A stretch of 9,203 nt of DNA from Deltaproteobacteria bacterium (GTDB taxonomy: Bacteria > Desulfobacterota > Syntrophia > Syntrophales > Smithellaceae). Below, piece by piece: positions 1 to 5,023 of the stretch (the stretch's first letter is position 1; each line of letters begins with the position of its first letter). The position numbers were made by a program, and so were the translations under genes. The notes beneath the pieces were generated by a model. That model saw nothing but the letters and a program-made list of their open reading frames with translations, was not told the origin of the DNA and searched no databases. Location: positions 1-9,203 of the forward strand of contig SBEK01000156.1 in assembly GCA_009668925.1 (NCBI GenBank), in the 5' to 3' direction.

Positions 1-219
1 GAAATTTGTTAGTCGAACTTATCTTGGCATAGCGAAGCGGCGCGGGGTTAGTTCCACAAATAGGAGAAGCGAAGCGCCCTGAAATTTGTTAGTCGAACTT
101 ATCTTGGCATAGCGAAGCGGCGCGGGGTTAGTTCCTCAAATAGGAGAAGCGAAGCGCCCTGAAATTTGTTAGTCGAACTTATCCCGCATAGCGAAGCGGC
201 GCGGGGTTAGTTCCCCAAA
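1..219. repeat. 80-bp tandem repeat, two full copies and one partial
   Basis: Copy 1 (1-80) and copy 2 (81-160) are nearly identical; the clear difference is one base in the stretch after GTTCC (acaaa against tcaaa). Copy 3 (161-about 219) has TT changed to CC and one G lost near 184-187, and it ends before the second half of the unit. Each unit contains the 9-mer AGCGAAGCG twice (31-39 and 68-76 in copy 1). Each unit can fold a long hairpin: in copy 3, 175-187 pairs with 201-213, twelve pairs with one T-T mismatch. In copies 1 and 2 the same arms pair as + strand RNA through G-U wobbles. All frames are short and interrupted, so it is non-coding. The array may continue left of the window. Its function is unknown. 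Confidence 0.9.
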
Positions 220-258
220 GCGGCGATATTGCATAGTCATTATAAAAGGAGAAGATTT

Positions 259-978
259 TTGAAAGAAAAATTATCATTATTGGTCAGCCTGCAGGAATGC
301 GACTCGCAATTGGTCAAGCTTTCGGCCAAAAAAATCAAGCTTCCTGAAAAGGTTGGCAAGATGGAAGAAGACTTTCGGCTTTATAAGGAAAATGTGGAGC
401 AGAATAAAAGGAAGCATGATGAACTTAAAGCCAAGCGCGCCGAATGTGAAGCCAATATTAAAAAGCTCAATGACGGGATGACGAAAACCAAAGAAAGAAT
501 GCTGGAAGTTAAGAACAACAAAGAATATCAGGCCATGCTCAAAGAAAACGAAACGGCGGAGAAGTCCCGGGGAGACATTGAAACCCAGATTATTGCGCTG
601 ATGGATGAAATGGATAAACTTTCCGTGCTCGTGAAGAAGGATGAGGAAACGTTGAAGCAAGCCGTCATCCAGCATGAAGCGGAAAAGAAAATCATTGAAG
701 ACGATCTGAACGCCGTTGATGCGGATACGGCGATTTGGATGGAAAAACGGAAAGGGCTGCAGGAGAGCATCCCGAACGATCTTCTGGTGTGGTACGAAAA
801 AGTGAAAAAACGTAATGGTGGAGTGGGCGTGACACCCGTATGGAAAGCCGTCTGCAGCGGTTGTCAAATGAAAATACCGCCTCAGATGTATAACGAACTT
901 CAGCGGTCCAATGAATTGCTCAGTTGCCCCAACTGTAACCGGATTATGTTTTTTCAAAATCAGGAAAAATCCGAGTAG
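259..978 (+). CDS. Coiled-coil, C4-type zinc-ribbon protein (COG1579 family)
   Basis: This 239-residue protein has a long charged helical region (about residues 5-190, rich in K and E, coiled-coil-like) followed by a C-terminal zinc ribbon. The ribbon cysteines are C199-x-x-C202 and C223-x-x-C226. This architecture matches the zf-RING_7/COG1579 family, described as possibly nucleic-acid binding; its exact role is not settled. The TTG at 259 is chosen as the start because AAGGAG at 246-251 sits seven bases before it. A TTG at 229 in the same frame would add ten residues but lacks a ribosome site. The gene ends six bases before the RNase H start, with the two likely co-transcribed. In related bacteria this family is often found beside RNase H and rnpB (recalled, not checked), which would fit a role in RNA handling. 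Confidence 0.88.
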   Translation: MKEKLSLLVSLQECDSQLVKLSAKKIKLPEKVGKMEEDFRLYKENVEQNKRKHDELKAKRAECEANIKKLNDGMTKTKERMLEVKNNKEYQAMLKENETAEKSRGDIETQIIALMDEMDKLSVLVKKDEETLKQAVIQHEAEKKIIEDDLNAVDADTAIWMEKRKGLQESIPNDLLVWYEKVKKRNGGVGVTPVWKAVCSGCQMKIPPQMYNELQRSNELLSCPNCNRIMFFQNQEKSE

Positions 979-984
979 GTTTTG

Positions 985-1398
985 ATGGAAGAAAGAACGG
1001 TAAAGCTGTTCAGCGACGGCGCCTGCCGGGGCAACCCCGGCATCGGCGGCGCCGGCGCCGTGATCACGGATGAAGAAGACAATATTCTATGGGAAGGTAA
1101 AGAATATTTAGGCTACTGCACCAATAATGTTGCGGAATATAAGGCGATGATTCTGGGATTAAATGGCGCGTTGTCCGAGGGATTCCAGAGGCTCGACGTC
1201 TTCCTGGATTCAGAGCTGCTGGCCAACCAGATTAACGGGTCATACAAGGTAAAAAATGAGGCGCTGAAGATCCTGATGCAGGAAGTGCGCAGCCTGCTTT
1301 CTTCCTTTCAGGCGGTTCAGGTCAGGCATGTGCTCCGTTGTCACAATGCAAGAGCGGATAAGCTCGCGAACGCGGCCATTGACGAGCACCGGGGATGA
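985..1398 (+). CDS. rnhA: Ribonuclease HI family protein
   Basis: This 137-residue cytoplasmic protein should cut the RNA strand of RNA-DNA hybrids, as in primer removal and R-loop clearance. The four acidic active-site residues of the RNase H fold are visible: D11 in FSDGACRGNPG, E51 in NNVAEYKA, D75 in FLDSELL and D125 in NARADKLAN, with H120 in the flexible loop position. It is short and lacks the basic protrusion of E. coli RNase HI, so it resembles the compact RVT_3-type RNase HI proteins (with GSYKVKN) rather than the E. coli enzyme itself. The ATG at 985 is preferred; a weak GAGTAGG site at 973-979 overlaps the upstream stop codon, which suggests translational coupling. A TTG at 982 is an alternative start. 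rnpB follows on the same strand. Confidence 0.9.
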   Translation: MEERTVKLFSDGACRGNPGIGGAGAVITDEEDNILWEGKEYLGYCTNNVAEYKAMILGLNGALSEGFQRLDVFLDSELLANQINGSYKVKNEALKILMQEVRSLLSSFQAVQVRHVLRCHNARADKLANAAIDEHRG

Positions 1399-1460
1399 AA
1401 GAACAGGTCCGGGGGACAGGGGCAGCGTATTCCGGCTTAAAAACCCGCCGTTAAGTTTTC

Positions 1461-1489
1461 TTGAAAGAAATCAAAATCAATTGTAAGCT
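1461..1489 (+). promoter_or_regulatory. Candidate sigma70 promoter for rnpB
   Basis: TTGAAA (1461-1466) is followed after 17 bases by TAAGCT (1484-1489). The -35 box is a five-of-six match and the -10 box is weak at three of six. Transcription would start near 1496, a few bases before the first P1 strand of RNase P RNA, which is the expected place. The support is positional and by consensus only. Read-through from rnhA is also possible, since no terminator is visible between the two genes. Confidence 0.4.
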
Positions 1490-1501
1490 GAAGCTCAGGC
1501 C

Positions 1502-1874
1502 GGAGAAGATCAGATGATCGCGGGCGAATGCAGATTCGCCGGAGGAAAGTCCGAGCTCCGCAGGGCAGGATGGTCGCTAACGGCGACTGGGGGCGACCCT
1601 AAGGAAAGTGCCACAGAAAATATACCGCCCGCCGCAAGGACGGGTAAGGGTGAAATGGCGAGGTAAGAGCTCACCGCTTTTCCGGTGACGGAAAAGGCAT
1701 GGTAAACCCCATCCGGAGCAAGACCAAATAGGAGAACGTTTGAGGGCGGCCCGCCTGATGTTCTCGGGTAGCGTCGCTAGAGGCGTAAGGCAACTTACGT
1801 CCCAGATGAATGATCATCGCCGCGGCGAGGGTAACCGAAACGCGGAACAGAACTCGGCTTATGATCTTCTCTCG
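1502..1874 (+). ncRNA. rnpB: RNase P RNA, bacterial class A
   Basis: This is the catalytic RNA of RNase P, which removes 5' leaders from tRNA precursors together with the RnpA protein. The conserved blocks appear in the right order: GAGGAAAGTCCGAGCTCC (1541-1558), GTAAGGGTGAAA (1644-1655), GGAGCAAGACCAAATAG (1715-1731), AGATGAATGA (1804-1813) and ACAGAACTCGGCTTA (1847-1861). The ends are set by the closing P1 helix: GGAGAAGATCA (1502-1512) pairs with TGATCTTCTCT (1862-1872). The RNA is about 373 nt, close to the E. coli length. Between the AGATGAATGA block and the P4 return strand there is an extra stem, CCGCG (1820-1824) with CGCGG (1841-1845), longer than in E. coli. Exact mature ends are approximate. 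Confidence 0.97.
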
Positions 1875-1875
1875 T

Positions 1876-1920
1876 GCCTGCTTATTTGCATTTACAGGCC
1901 TATTCCTCTTTTCTTTGCTT
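1876..1920 (+). terminator. Weak candidate terminator of rnpB
   Basis: GCCTG (1876-1880) can pair with CAGGC (1895-1899) across a 14-base loop, followed by a pyrimidine-rich, T-rich tract to about 1920. The stem is only five pairs and the tract is not a clean T run, so this is a tentative call. It overlaps the 3' end of the convergent atpZ gene. Confidence 0.35.
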
Positions 1921-2134
1921 CCTTGTAAAGCCTCCAGATGCAGAGGCCGATGGCCAGAAAGAAAGAAGCCAGCATGAAATTCGGCGTCGTCCCCAGAATT
2001 TCATCCACCAGGTAACCGAGGTACAGAAACAGAAAAGAGGATGCGACCATCGCCAGTCCCCAAGCGGACAGCACCAAGATGCCATTAAGTTGGCTGAACT
2101 GCTGGCGGATCAGCTTGGGTTTTTCCTGCGGCAT
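1892..2134 (-). CDS. atpZ: AtpZ/AtpI family protein (F-type ATP synthase accessory)
   Basis: This 80-residue membrane protein has two hydrophobic helices (about 19-39 and 51-69) joined by a short loop containing GYLVDEILGTTP, and a basic C-terminus (YKEAKKRG). This matches the AtpZ/AtpI family (PF09527 type), usually encoded at the head of ATP synthase F0 operons and linked to c-ring assembly or magnesium/calcium handling. The start at 2134 is supported by AAGGAG about 11 bases upstream. Unusually, atpI, atpB and atpE do not follow: the next gene downstream is rnpB on the opposite strand. An atpE gene lies 1.9 kb upstream on the same strand, separated by two unrelated genes and a terminator. 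The family call is good; the exact role in this organism is inferred. Confidence 0.82.
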   Translation of the reverse strand: MPQEKPKLIRQQFSQLNGILVLSAWGLAMVASSFLFLYLGYLVDEILGTTPNFMLASFFLAIGLCIWRLYKEAKKRGIGL

Positions 2135-2353
2135 AAACGTTTTTTCTCCTTCTTCGCTCTCGTCCCTTAAGTCAGTCTGCCGGATGATGTGCGAACGAAA
2201 ATGGCTTCATCAGCTTTCAGAATATGTTGCATACGCATCTATTATGGGTGATCCGTCCGGGTTCGGCGGCAACGAAAACGGTCTTTTGGAAATTGAAATC
2301 CTGCCTGTTTGAAAGCCGTCCCCGCCCGCACGATGTCGAATCGCCTCCCGGCG

Positions 2354-2563
2354 CTATACCTGAATGAGCAGGATTAATTTCTTCAGCAGGTCTAATCCCG
2401 GCTCGGAGAAGACCGCAACCAAAATACAAAAGAGGATAAATACGATGACCAATTCATAGGTTTTCACTTTTGGATATTTTCTTTTCACGAACAGGAGAAC
2501 AAAAAAACCGGCGATCAGGACAACCAAATGCAGATATGGAAAAAGGTTTAGAAAAAATTCCAT
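2354..2563 (-). CDS. Small two-helix membrane protein, unknown function
   Basis: I do not recognise this 69-residue protein. It has a hydrophobic segment at about residues 8-26 (from PYLHLVVLIAG), a basic loop KRKYPKVKTYE, a second hydrophobic segment at about 38-53 and an amphipathic or hydrophobic tail ending LLKKLILLIQV. It should lie in the inner membrane. It is likely real because GAAGGGAG sits six bases before the ATG at 2563, and a good sigma70-like promoter lies just upstream (2595-2623), immediately after the terminator of the preceding gene. It therefore appears to start a new transcription unit, perhaps including atpZ 219 bases downstream. Its setting between ATP synthase-related genes may be meaningful, but it is not AtpI or subunit a by sequence. 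Confidence 0.72.
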   Translation of the reverse strand: MEFFLNLFPYLHLVVLIAGFFVLLFVKRKYPKVKTYELVIVFILFCILVAVFSEPGLDLLKKLILLIQV

Positions 2564-2594
2564 TTGCTTCTCCCTTCACTGAGATTGGATTTTC

Positions 2595-2623
2595 ATAATT
2601 CAGAAAAAACTCACCCTTGTCAA
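2595..2623 (-). promoter_or_regulatory. Sigma70-type promoter for the 69-aa membrane protein
   Basis: On the - strand, TTGACA (2618-2623) is a perfect -35 box, followed by exactly 17 bases and AATTAT (2595-2600), a four-of-six -10 box. Transcription would start near 2588, about 25 bases before the ATG at 2563. It lies directly after the terminator of the dCache gene, which supports an independent transcription unit. Confidence 0.68.
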
Positions 2624-2626
2624 GGC

Positions 2627-2660
2627 AAATAAAAAAGGCCGAATCGAAATTCGGCCTTTT
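2627..2660 (-). terminator. Strong intrinsic terminator after the dCache gene
   Basis: AAAAGGCCGAAT (2633-2644) and ATTCGGCCTTTT (2649-2660) form a perfect 12-bp stem. On the - strand the loop is TTCG and the stem is followed by TTATTT after a T run, a standard rho-independent terminator 21 bases beyond the stop codon. The flanking A and T runs mean it could also work on the + strand, but no gene ends there. Confidence 0.9.
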
Positions 2661-2681
2661 GTTAATTTTGTGGAAAGTTAG

Positions 2682-3998
2682 CTATTTGTCATCTTCATCG
2701 TCTTCATTAAAGACCGACAAATCGCCTTCGGAACCTTCCGGAATTTCCGACCGCAAGGAACGGCTGATTCCGCGAACCAGGATCAGCATAATGAAGAACA
2801 GAATTACCATCGCGACGATCAGGACCAGGATAACGGTCGCCGTCCATGCTTTGGATTCCTTCTCAATGTTCTTTGTGACCTTCAAAGCCTCTTCGTTGTA
2901 TTTTTCAACTTCCAGACCGAGGCCGATCCATCCAAACCCGGTGGGCTCGGGAAGGTTAGATGCGTAGAATTTGATCGGCGCATAAGCGACGAACTTGGTG
3001 TTTCCACCGAATTTATACATCAAGACCCCCGTCTTACCCTGGGAGGCGTCCTTCGAAATGGTGAAAATATTCGGATCCAGGAAGCCTAACTGGAACATGT
3101 TCAAAGCTTCTGCACCGCTCTTGGCCAGTTCCTTCGCGTTCTGAGCTGTGAGCGTCGGAACGGTCGTCCCGTCCGGATTTAGCCCGACGATGTGGAAATC
3201 AGCCGGATGGGAAATAACAAAACCGCGGTTATCTACCATGTATGCGTAATTGCCGGTTGAAGCATCCGTTTCAAATACTCTTTCAGCCTGCGTCGGAACC
3301 AGCTGGTCCGTGAACTGGGCCAAATGGCGGAAGTCGACAGACAGAACGATCATCCCCGCAAATCCGCTTTGATCGAAAACGGGTGTGGCAAAACGGACGA
3401 CGCCTGTAAAACGCTCTCCCTTTTCAAAAGCTGCTTTATTGACGTACCAGCCTTCAACGGGAGATACGTAAATTTCGCCCTTATTCAGATTCTTTGTTTT
3501 GGCAAAATAGACTTCCGACTTATATGTCGTGCTGGCCGGATTGCTGACATTCGTCAGCTTCGCCGCCGGCAGAGCCTGTCCGTCGACAATTTTAATTTTT
3601 TCGTTGCCGTTCTTATCGATCAGGGCGAGTTCTTTGTACAGCGGCACCAAAGCCTGCTGAACTTTACCGTCCCGTTTGACCCAGAGCGGCTTTTTGTTTT
3701 CGGAAACAAACTGTTTATATACGGCTTCTGACGAGGGAATGATCGTTGCGACCTGTAAATCCTTTTTGCATTCCATGAGGAAACTGGCAACTTCATTTGC
3801 TGTATTTACCGCTCTCGCCTTGATATCTTCCTGAGATTTGGCATCGAGAACGTTGACAGCCCTCTCTTTTATGGTAACCCCTAATTTGAACATTCCGTTA
3901 GCGATTAAAAACGCCATCAGTGATAAGGGGATTACAATAAGCAGGAAGAATACACCTGCGATAGGTAATGACTTCTTATCCTTTTTAGTTTCTGGCAT
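2682..3998 (-). CDS. Membrane-anchored dCache sensor protein without an output domain
   Basis: This 438-residue protein has an N-terminal membrane helix (about 12-34), a large extracytoplasmic region (about 35-384) that looks like a double Cache sensor domain, and a second membrane helix (about 385-408). Phrases such as VALIDKNGNE-type strands, RFATPVFDQSGFAGMIVLSVDF and YMVDNRGFVISHP are typical of Cache folds. Only about 30 residues follow the second helix: a short HAMP-like start (RGISRSL) and a very acidic end (NEDDEDDK). There is no kinase, methyl-accepting, GGDEF or complete HAMP domain. The ATG at 3998 has GGGGGA seven bases upstream. The gene begins 49 bases after atpE with no terminator between, so the two are probably co-transcribed. 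It is not an obvious frameshift, because a strong terminator follows the stop directly. Ligand and partner are unknown. Confidence 0.85.
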   Translation of the reverse strand: MPETKKDKKSLPIAGVFFLLIVIPLSLMAFLIANGMFKLGVTIKERAVNVLDAKSQEDIKARAVNTANEVASFLMECKKDLQVATIIPSSEAVYKQFVSENKKPLWVKRDGKVQQALVPLYKELALIDKNGNEKIKIVDGQALPAAKLTNVSNPASTTYKSEVYFAKTKNLNKGEIYVSPVEGWYVNKAAFEKGERFTGVVRFATPVFDQSGFAGMIVLSVDFRHLAQFTDQLVPTQAERVFETDASTGNYAYMVDNRGFVISHPADFHIVGLNPDGTTVPTLTAQNAKELAKSGAEALNMFQLGFLDPNIFTISKDASQGKTGVLMYKFGGNTKFVAYAPIKFYASNLPEPTGFGWIGLGLEVEKYNEEALKVTKNIEKESKAWTATVILVLIVAMVILFFIMLILVRGISRSLRSEIPEGSEGDLSVFNEDDEDDK

Positions 3999-4047
3999 TA
4001 TGAGTTCCCCCTAACCTTTCTTGATTTTAAAGTTAATTAATTAAGCA

Positions 4048-4425
4048 TTAACCCAAAAAGAAAGCCTTGAAGGGGTTGGCATACAACAAGATCAGAGCAA
4101 TAACCAGAGCGTAAATAGCGATGGATTCGGCCATGGCCATACCGACGAGCATAACCATCATGATTTTGCCTTGAACGCCGGGATTTCTTCCGACAGCCTG
4201 GCAGGCGCCGTTTGCGGCATTACCGATACCGGCGCCGGCGCCGATTGCACCGAGACCGATCGCCAGACCTGCGCCGATCATGGCGCCGACTGCGAAAATG
4301 ACTTTAATGTAGGATTCGCCGCCAACCGGGATGGCATCCGCTGCAAAGGCAAACTGGCTCGTAAGCAGCAAGGCTGCCGCCGATGTTAAGACTGTTAAAA
4401 CTGCTTTTCCTGATTTACGTGACAT
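4048..4425 (-). CDS. atpE: ATP synthase F0 subunit c, with N-terminal leader
   Basis: This 125-residue proteolipid forms the rotating ring of F-type ATP synthase. After a signal-like leader (residues 1-28, ending FAFA before AD) come two helices: about 40-68, glycine-rich (GLAIGLGAIGAGAGIG), and about 88-116. They are joined by the conserved polar loop R80-N81-P82. The ion-carrying carboxylate is E100, in MAMAESIAIY, followed by S101. The end, LVIALILLYANPF, is very like sodium-type c subunits, but the residue matching the sodium-site glutamine in helix 1 is I67, so the coupling ion is unclear. AAAGGAGAC lies just before the ATG at 4425. Subunits a and b are absent nearby, so this gene stands apart from a full F0 operon. 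It may be transcribed from a sigma54-like promoter at 4535-4550 together with the dCache gene. Confidence 0.95.
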   Translation of the reverse strand: MSRKSGKAVLTVLTSAAALLLTSQFAFAADAIPVGGESYIKVIFAVGAMIGAGLAIGLGAIGAGAGIGNAANGACQAVGRNPGVQGKIMMVMLVGMAMAESIAIYALVIALILLYANPFKAFFLG

Positions 4426-4518
4426 TATTTGTCTCCTTTCCTGACATGTTTTTTATTTTTATTTCCAATTGCATAGCATACTTCTCCATGCTCGGCAAAG
4501 AGGAATTAACTCCCATGT

Positions 4519-4530
4519 CGTCGGCCGACG
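4519..4530. promoter_or_regulatory. Perfect 12-bp palindrome near the predicted atpE start site
   Basis: CGTCGGCCGACG is a perfect palindrome centred at 4524/4525. That is about where transcription would begin from the sigma54-like element at 4535-4550. It could be an operator for a dimeric repressor or simply a chance GC palindrome; the sequence alone does not decide. Confidence 0.35.
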
Positions 4531-4534
4531 TTAC

Positions 4535-4550
4535 TGCACGAGATGTGCCA
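4535..4550 (-). promoter_or_regulatory. Candidate sigma54 (-24/-12) promoter facing atpE
   Basis: On the - strand the sequence TGGCACATCTCGTGCA matches the sigma54 consensus TGGCACRNNNNTTGCW at every defined position except one (G for the first T of TTGC). The invariant GG and GC pairs have the correct spacing. Transcription would start near 4525, leaving a leader of about 100 bases before atpE. The divergent operon encodes an NtrC-type activator, the class needed to open such promoters, which strengthens the case. Confidence 0.6.
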
Positions 4551-4682
4551 GCAGTTGAGTCCGTAAGGCTTATTTTCGGCAGGCGGCTTCCGGCGGCCAT
4601 GTGAGAAAAAAAAGATCATCTAATTTATTGAGATTTCATCAATTCGATTTTTGGCCATACCGTCGAAAAAGATCAACGACGA

Positions 4683-4732
4683 GGGAGTCATTTTTTTGCA
4701 TCGGACGCAGACAGCTGAAAATAATGACTCCC
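4683..4732. repeat. Long inverted repeat in the divergent intergenic region
   Basis: GGGAGTCATT (4683-4692) is mirrored exactly by AATGACTCCC (4723-4732); after one T-T mismatch four more A-T pairs extend the arms (4694-4697 with 4718-4721). The inner 20 bases are unpaired. Half-site centres are about 40 bp apart, close to four helical turns, and the element lies roughly 130-200 bp upstream of the sigma54-like -24 box. This suits an enhancer site for an NtrC-type activator, or alternatively the ends of a small mobile repeat. Confidence 0.6.
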
Positions 4733-4839
4733 GGTTTAATGTTTTGTTCAATCGTCTGCCATAAAACATTCAATGCGGCGGTGCGGCCCGGTGCAATTCA
4801 TGCCGGGATGAAGCCCGTTTAGATCATCTTATATTTCTG

Positions 4840-4868
4840 TTGAAATTTTGCAGCAATCTCGTTACGAT
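4840..4868 (+). promoter_or_regulatory. Candidate sigma70 promoter of the sensor-kinase operon
   Basis: TTGAAA (4840-4845) is followed by 17 bases and TACGAT (4863-4868), giving five-of-six and four-of-six matches. Transcription would begin near 4875 and produce a leader of about 149 bases before the ATG at 5024, containing several hairpins. Confidence 0.45.
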
Positions 4869-4892
4869 TATCTCACGGCAGGGAATCAACCT

Positions 4893-4980
4893 CCTCGCAG
4901 CTAGCCGTCGAGGCATGAAACGAACGCCGTTATATCGCAGCACGCTGCGGAGAATTAACGCTCGTCCCGCGTATGCGGGA
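4893..4980 (+). other. Hairpin cluster in the leader of the kinase operon (REP-like or structured leader)
   Basis: Three hairpins follow one another: CCTCG (4893-4897) with CGAGG (4909-4913); CGCAG (4936-4940) with CTGCG (4945-4949), loop CACG; and TCCCGC (4965-4970) with GCGGGA (4975-4980), loop GTAT. The last resembles the dispersed REP-type palindromes with a CCCGC-N4-GCGGG core. They sit between the predicted promoter and the first gene. None is followed by a T run and no known riboswitch consensus is recognised. Confidence 0.45.
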
Positions 4981-5023
4981 TTACATCTACAAAATATCAG
5001 CGCTTCATACATAAAGGATGATC

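Larger units (their letters stand above)
4426..5023. other. Divergent intergenic region with regulatory elements, no convincing gene
   Basis: This 598-bp stretch separates atpE (- strand) from the sensor-kinase operon (+ strand). Short open frames are present (4415-4600 on -, 4601-4822 on +, 4824-5012 on -), but none has a ribosome site or a recognisable protein. What can be seen is a sigma54-like element facing atpE (4535-4550), a 12-bp palindrome (4519-4530), a long inverted repeat (4683-4732), a sigma70-like promoter facing the kinase (4840-4868) and a cluster of hairpins (4893-4980). A weak sigma70-like pair for atpE, TTGCCG (4493-4498) and TATGCA (4470-4475) on the - strand, has a 17-base spacer and is an alternative to the sigma54 site. 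Confidence 0.7.

Noticed and set aside
1..219. CRISPR array
   Set aside because: The units are adjacent 80-bp tandem copies with no unique spacers and no cas genes nearby.
229..258. Upstream TTG start that would add ten residues to the zinc-ribbon protein
   Set aside because: No ribosome site precedes it, whereas AAGGAG is well placed for the TTG at 259.
1740..1928. + strand open frame of 62 codons
   Set aside because: It lies inside RNase P RNA, which fully explains the sequence.
2217..2429. - strand open frame of 70 codons overlapping the 69-aa gene
   Set aside because: No ribosome site, low-complexity arginine-rich product, and a conflict with a better supported gene.
4415..4600. - strand open frame overlapping the atpE start
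   Set aside because: No ribosome site, no recognisable protein, and it covers the candidate promoter elements.
4759..4774. Possible second sigma54 site on the - strand beginning TGGCAG
   Set aside because: The downstream TTG is one base too close and the GC of the -12 box is missing.
4787..4817. Two mutually exclusive small hairpins (CCCGG/CCGGG and CGGG/CCCG) that look like an attenuator
   Set aside because: Stems are four or five pairs, only three T residues follow, and they lie upstream of the predicted promoter.
4601..4822. + strand open frame in the divergent intergenic region
   Set aside because: GTG start without a ribosome site; the product is basic and patternless, and it overlaps the inverted repeat.
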